Source of the DNA: Dorea formicigenerans
Lineage (GTDB): Bacteria; Bacillota; Clostridia; Lachnospirales; Lachnospiraceae
DNA length: 64,000 bases
Direction of reading: 5' to 3'
Assembly (NCBI RefSeq): GCF_025150245.1
Contig: NZ_CP102279.1
Coordinates: forward strand, 2,787,423 to 2,851,422
Part shown: piece after piece, positions 60,403-64,000 of the stretch
How positions within the stretch are numbered: the first letter of the stretch is position 1
Layout: every line of letters starts with the position of its first letter
Notes under the pieces: generated by a model
What the model was told of the DNA's origin: nothing
The model's database searches: none
What the model saw: the letters and a program-made list of their open reading frames with translations, nothing else
Translations under genes and position numbers: made by a program

Positions 60403-61134
60403 TTATTTCACCTCTCTTCTCTCAAACCATTTCAAAAACAGAACCGTTACAAAAACAAACCAGATGATTGAGAGACACATTCCCGGAACAATGACTCCCG
60501 TATCCAAAAGAAGATTCCCTGCTTCTGCGGCAAGTCCATTTGGTAAAACATGAAGCAACGGGCACATCATTCGCATAGGGATTGCAGAAACAAGTACATA
60601 CCAGATTCTGGTTTGTGATATTACCACACCGCTGACGGTAATAAATAGGCAGACGAACAGGTTTACAATCATTCCAAATCGTTCACTTAAAAATAAAGCT
60701 ACCGGAATCTCCCATAACTCAGAAACCGTCAGAAACAATACTGCAATCAACGCTCCTCCAACTGGAACATGTGTCGTTAGAAGAAAGCCTCCAAGCGTTG
60801 CTCCTGCAAACACAATCACATTAGAAAACAAAATCATGTACCCAATATAAATAATTTTCCCCAGCAACAATTTTCTTCTGTCTGTGGGAATAGTCATTAA
60901 ATGATAGTATTTTATCTTTTTCTCCTGCGCCACAGAAAGATAACAAAATAGAGCAATCATCCCCGGCAGCAAAAGTGTATACCACCAGTTCCAAACACTT
61001 TCTGCATAAGCATTTGTCATCCCAAGAGTAAATATAAATGCCATGACAAATGTAAGAAGAGGAAATCCCCAGATAAACTTTTTTCGCATGGTTCTTTTGG
61101 CTTTTTGATGTTCTGCTTTTATAATATTAACCAT
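60403..61134 (-). CDS. lantibiotic-immunity ABC permease, MutE/LanE-like
   Basis: 243 residues from the ATG at 61134, with six hydrophobic helices; the start VNIIKAEHQKAKRTMRKKF is typical of the family. It overlaps the ATPase stop by 8 bases. First permease of the cassette. Confidence 0.85.
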   Translation of the reverse strand: MVNIIKAEHQKAKRTMRKKFIWGFPLLTFVMAFIFTLGMTNAYAESVWNWWYTLLLPGMIALFCYLSVAQEKKIKYYHLMTIPTDRRKLLLGKIIYIGYMILFSNVIVFAGATLGGFLLTTHVPVGGALIAVLFLTVSELWEIPVALFLSERFGMIVNLFVCLFITVSGVVISQTRIWYVLVSAIPMRMMCPLLHVLPNGLAAEAGNLLLDTGVIVPGMCLSIIWFVFVTVLFLKWFERREVK

Positions 61135-61840
61135 GGATTTCACCTGCTTTCTGGTTTTTTCTTACCACATTCATAAACAAATCTTCAAGATTATCTCCCT
61201 GCTTTAATGCTCCTTCGTATCCTAAGATTCCACCTGAAATAATCCCGACTTTATCTGCAAGTAACTGTACCTCTGAGAGAATATGACTGGAGAGAATTAC
61301 AGTGATTCCCTGTTCTGGAAAAGACCGGATCAGCTCTCGTAATTCCTCGATGCCTATTGGATCTAATCCATTCGTAGGTTCATCCAATATCAAAAGTTCC
61401 GGTTCTCCAAGCAATGCCATTGCAATGCCTAGCCTTTGCTTCATCCCCAAAGAAAACTGTCCTGCTTTCTTCTTTCCGGTGTTTGTAAGTGATACAATCT
61501 GCAAGACCTCATCAATTCTGTTTTCATCTGTACCAATCAATAATTGTCTTACCTTCAAATTCTCTCTGGCGGAAAGATTTTCATAAATAGGCGGATTTTC
61601 AATTAACGCTCCTATTTTTGATAAATCTTTCCTATCCAAAAGTTTTCCATCAAAGTAAATCTTTCCTGCAGTTGGTTTCATCATACCGGTCAGCATTTTC
61701 AATGTGGTAGATTTACCAGCGCCATTCGGTCCAAGCAGTCCATAAATCTGTCCCTTTTCGATATTAAGTGAAACATTATTTACCGCTTTCTGTTTTCTAA
61801 AATATTTACATAGATTTTGTGTCTGTAACATCATTTCCAT
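61127..61840 (-). CDS. lantibiotic-immunity ABC ATPase, MutF/LanF-like
   Basis: 237 residues. Walker A GLLGPNGAGKSTTLKML, signature FSLGMKQRLGIA, Walker B LLILDEPTNGLDPIG, then SSHILSE. First gene of a five-gene unit, F-E-G-R-K, all overlapping or nearly so. AAGGAAGG lies 9 bases before the ATG. No lanA/lanM/lanB genes are near, so this is a resistance cassette, not a producer's immunity operon. The leader has an ATCTTTAT(T7) tract but no assignable operator. Confidence 0.9.
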   Translation of the reverse strand: MEMMLQTQNLCKYFRKQKAVNNVSLNIEKGQIYGLLGPNGAGKSTTLKMLTGMMKPTAGKIYFDGKLLDRKDLSKIGALIENPPIYENLSARENLKVRQLLIGTDENRIDEVLQIVSLTNTGKKKAGQFSLGMKQRLGIAMALLGEPELLILDEPTNGLDPIGIEELRELIRSFPEQGITVILSSHILSEVQLLADKVGIISGGILGYEGALKQGDNLEDLFMNVVRKNQKAGEIHG

Positions 61841-61918
61841 CTTTACTATCCTTCCTTCTATATTTCATTTCTTACTGAAATATAACCTAACAGAAAAAAA
61901 TAAAGATTTGATGAAGAT

Positions 61919-62224
61919 TTATTCCCGTATGGAATAAACCATCAATTGAATATCATTATCAGAACTCGGCTTTCCACTGAAATCAGCAAAGCTGTTACAA
62001 ATACGAAGTCCTAATTTACAGAATATCTCCGTGATTTCATCCAAACTATATAACCTTATAGGATTTCCTTCTTTCATTTCAGGCTTATAAAGTGCTTCTC
62101 CATACATATAGTCTACCTGCCCATATATCAGCGTTTTTCTATCCTTCTCCCATTCAAAAGCAGATAATGTAAGTCCCTTTTCTCCTGCATCCCATAACTT
62201 GCAAACCTGAATTTGACAAGTACC
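61919..62224 (-). pseudogene. SAM methyltransferase, C-terminal fragment
   Basis: 101 open codons with no start before the ATG at 62107: LTLSAFEWEKDRKTLIYGQV, then YGEALYKPEMKEGNPIRLYS, ending QLMVYSIRE. This matches the C-terminal half of a UbiE-like methyltransferase; the SAM-binding half is lost. It ends 79 bases from the ATPase start. Confidence 0.7.
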
Positions 62225-62254
62225 TTATAGCTTCATATTTTCAAACCTATTATA

Positions 62255-63091
62255 TCAATTTTTTCTTGATTTAATCATAAAAAATGCTATACCAGCAACT
62301 ATTATGTATCCGAACAATGAAATAACAGATGATTCAATTCCAAATTCTCCACCTGTGATGGCGAAATCTTTTGAATTAAGTACATATGTCATTATAGAAT
62401 ATTTATCCATTTTTTCCCCAATAGCTAATCCTCCACCAATAATCACAACGTTCCAGATAGCATGAACTATTCCACTATTCCAAACTGAACCACTTTCTAT
62501 TGCAATCATCGAAAACATAACGCCTACCATCGTTCCGGCGATAATTACTAATAAACAACTGCCTATTGAAAAATCCTGTCCAAGAACATGTACAATACCA
62601 AATAACATTGATGGAACAATTACAGCCACCTTAATATTCCATCTTTTCTTTAATGCATTAAGTATAACTCCTCTAAACACCATTTCTTCAACAAATCCAG
62701 CCGCTATTCCGGTAAATGCAACCCCTGCACTTAAAGTAATGAACATCTGATTTCCATTCATATTTGAGGATACATACTTACCGTTGAATATTAAAAGATA
62801 ACTTCCTTTTATAACAAATGGTAATAATACAGCTATTAAAATCCATCTTATTTTAATAGCAAATTTAGGCATTCCGAAATCCGAAGTCGGCAATTTAATA
62901 ATTTTGCTAATAAACATTTTCAGAATAAGATATGTCAATCCAGCATATATAATTCCAGCGATAATATTACAAATGCCAGTTGGAATTTTTATTATAACAA
63001 ACATACTTGCAATGGATTGTGCAATAATCTGTGTGATTATTAAAATAAATATGGCAACAAATGATGTGCTAATTGCTTTTTTTGTACTCAT
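62255..63091 (-). CDS. CPBP-family intramembrane protease (type II CAAX-like)
   Basis: 278 residues, about eight hydrophobic helices. The metal-site motifs are present: GFVEEMVFRGV (EExxxR), FGIVHVLG and SGIVHAIWNV (His). Members cut membrane proteins or process peptides, and several give bacteriocin self-immunity, which fits the neighbouring FEG cassette (inference). Confidence 0.88.
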   Translation of the reverse strand: MSTKKAISTSFVAIFILIITQIIAQSIASMFVIIKIPTGICNIIAGIIYAGLTYLILKMFISKIIKLPTSDFGMPKFAIKIRWILIAVLLPFVIKGSYLLIFNGKYVSSNMNGNQMFITLSAGVAFTGIAAGFVEEMVFRGVILNALKKRWNIKVAVIVPSMLFGIVHVLGQDFSIGSCLLVIIAGTMVGVMFSMIAIESGSVWNSGIVHAIWNVVIIGGGLAIGEKMDKYSIMTYVLNSKDFAITGGEFGIESSVISLFGYIIVAGIAFFMIKSRKN

Positions 63092-63150
63092 TTTATTTCT
63101 CCTTTATAACTTTCGATTTTCTCAATTCTCCAAACTTGAATTTGTAAATA

Positions 63151-63597
63151 TCATTTTACATTTTTATATGAAATCACAATATGACTTGGTGCAAATAATA
63201 CTGATGCAATAATCAATAGCACTGACCTACTCATAATCCCACTAAATAAGAACAACATTGAAGGAATAATAGAAAGTGCTAATGCTCTGAAAACGCTGTT
63301 TTTCTTAAAACATATAATCCAAATAGCACAATAAAGCATTACCAATATGGTATCTACAATCAGATATAGTGCAAATGCTTCGTCAGACCACCACCCGAAC
63401 CAAGTTCCCGGAATATTGATTATCATGAATCCGAAACAACCCAATCTCCCTACTTGTTCTGTGACCTCAACATATTTATTATTCCACTTATTATCAAATC
63501 CATCTTTGCACTTAATCGCAAATACAACATTGGGTATCATAATGACTGCAATAAAAATCAGCCCAAAAACATTAAACCATTCCATATTATCTACCAT
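63151..63597 (-). CDS. small membrane protein of unknown function
   Basis: 148 residues (from ATG 63597; ATG 63585 is an alternative, neither has a good ribosome site). Four to five hydrophobic helices, motif GRLGCFGFMIINIPGTWFGWW. Not recognised by name. It starts next to a 34-bp repeat, and is 59 bases upstream of the CPBP gene, probably co-transcribed. Confidence 0.7.
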   Translation of the reverse strand: MVDNMEWFNVFGLIFIAVIMIPNVVFAIKCKDGFDNKWNNKYVEVTEQVGRLGCFGFMIINIPGTWFGWWSDEAFALYLIVDTILVMLYCAIWIICFKKNSVFRALALSIIPSMLFLFSGIMSRSVLLIIASVLFAPSHIVISYKNVK

Positions 63598-63607
63598 CAC
63601 AAACTCT

Positions 63608-63641
63608 GATTTGTATTTCTGTTTGTTTTAAAAATGGGCAA
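63608..63641. repeat. 34-bp dispersed repeat, copy 2
   Basis: Identical to 44551-44584. Here it is the T-rich tail and part of the stem of the metG-side terminator. Confidence 0.75.
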
Positions 63642-63659
63642 CTCCGATTGGAATTGCCC
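63630..63659 (-). terminator. terminator downstream of metG
   Basis: GGGCAATTCC-aatc-GGAGTTGCCC on the minus strand followed by ATTTTTAAAA. Lies 150 bases past the metG stop; the space between holds only a 27-codon frame with no start. Confidence 0.75.
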
Positions 63660-63809
63660 ACTCATTGCACTAATTATGCGATTTTTTCTTGCTTGCACCG
63701 ATTTCTGCATCAATTGATGTAAGTTTGATGTAAATCGCTGTTTTTTTAGTTTTTTATCAAATGAAGTACGTCCCGTCTATTCGGTAAAACGGTACATCTT
63801 TACATCATC

Positions 63810-64000
63810 TTAATAGAGCTTTGCACCTGCTGGAATGTGGTCATCAACCATCAGAAGATGGAGCTTTTCTTCGCCTTCTTCTTCGTGGATAGCACTGAGG
63901 AGCATACCGCAAGAGTCAATGCCCATCATAGCTCTCGGTGGAAGATTTGTGATAGCAATAAGAGTCTTTCCAACCAGTTCTTCCGGCTCATAAAAGCTAT
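63810..64000 (-). CDS. metG: methionyl-tRNA synthetase, C-terminal part
   Basis: The last 63 codons of a gene that runs off the right edge. YEPEELVGKTLIAITNLPPR, then MMGIDSCGMLLSAIHEEEGE and a hydrophobic end AGAKLY match the C-terminal tRNA-binding OB-fold (MetRS dimerisation domain). A free-standing CsaA-like protein is possible, but the family context favours MetG. Confidence 0.85.
   Translation of the reverse strand, partial: SFYEPEELVGKTLIAITNLPPRAMMGIDSCGMLLSAIHEEEGEEKLHLLMVDDHIPAGAKLY

Noticed and set aside
63670-63753. 27 open codons (minus) ending IDAEIGASKKKSHN between metG and its terminator
   Set aside because: No start codon after an upstream stop; may be the tail of a lost gene but too short to support.
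40-64000. CRISPR arrays, tRNA and rRNA genes, T-boxes
   Set aside because: Looked for regular spaced repeats, cloverleaf signatures and T-box cores by eye and found none; a covariance scan would be needed to exclude weak cases.

Overview
The window reads as chromosome of an anaerobic, AT-rich gut Firmicute of the Lachnospiraceae type (Dorea / Mediterraneibacter / Blautia-like). The reasons are an NADH-linked [FeFe] hydrogenase (hydC-hydB-hydA), a riboswitch-controlled formate-tetrahydrofolate ligase, a TRAP transporter, sortase substrates ending in (K/Q)TGDT-type tails, and strong Shine-Dalgarno sites. No rRNA, tRNA or CRISPR array was found. Most genes lie on the minus strand.

Layout. 0-18 kb is orderly metabolic backbone: a K+ transporter start, galM, an SGNH + MBOAT O-acylation pair, the hydrogenase operon, two LysR regulators with a YoaK-type membrane protein, the ZTP riboswitch and fhs, a nitroreductase, tcdA, an NhaC antiporter, an HTH-Uma2 fusion, aroD and an AEC transporter. 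At 19-20.7 kb an IS4-family element with perfect 21-bp ends and an 11-bp target duplication has landed in the loop of a hairpin repeat whose second copy lies at 22.3 kb. 20.9-35.6 kb holds a DUF2798 protein, cbiL, a lipase-like hydrolase, phosphoglucomutase, a dctPQM TRAP operon that ends in a 169-bp palindrome, a 2-hydroxyacid dehydrogenase, a hybrid sensor kinase with a solute-binding domain, a cysteine desulfidase-like gene and a MATE exporter. 35.7-42 kb holds a large cell-wall protein, a divergent ApbE lipoprotein and a Na/Pi cotransporter.

About 42.1-55.2 kb is a gene graveyard between intact genes. It holds two diverged CinA paralogues, a LysE exporter killed by one UGA, a ZIP transporter with an internal deletion and two frameshifts, N-truncated methyltransferase, IS30 and molybdopterin-binding (TOBE) relics, a ParA start from a lost conjugative element, and an intact RelB/RelE-type toxin-antitoxin pair with a perfect operator palindrome. 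55.2-57.3 kb is a second sortase-anchored protein (beta-helix plus two FIVAR repeats) whose leader can fold as a three-way junction. 57.6-61.8 kb is a lantibiotic-immunity-type ABC transporter (FEG order) with its own two-component system. The window closes with a methyltransferase relic, a CPBP protease, a small membrane protein and the 3' end of metG.

Likely joint functions (inference): the hydrogenase reoxidises NADH and reduced ferredoxin from fermentation; fhs feeds one-carbon units to purine synthesis under ZTP control; the TRAP operon, dehydrogenase and sensor kinase may form an acid uptake and sensing locus; the FEG-RK cassette senses and exports a cell-envelope peptide. All calls come from reading the sequence; no database search was run.
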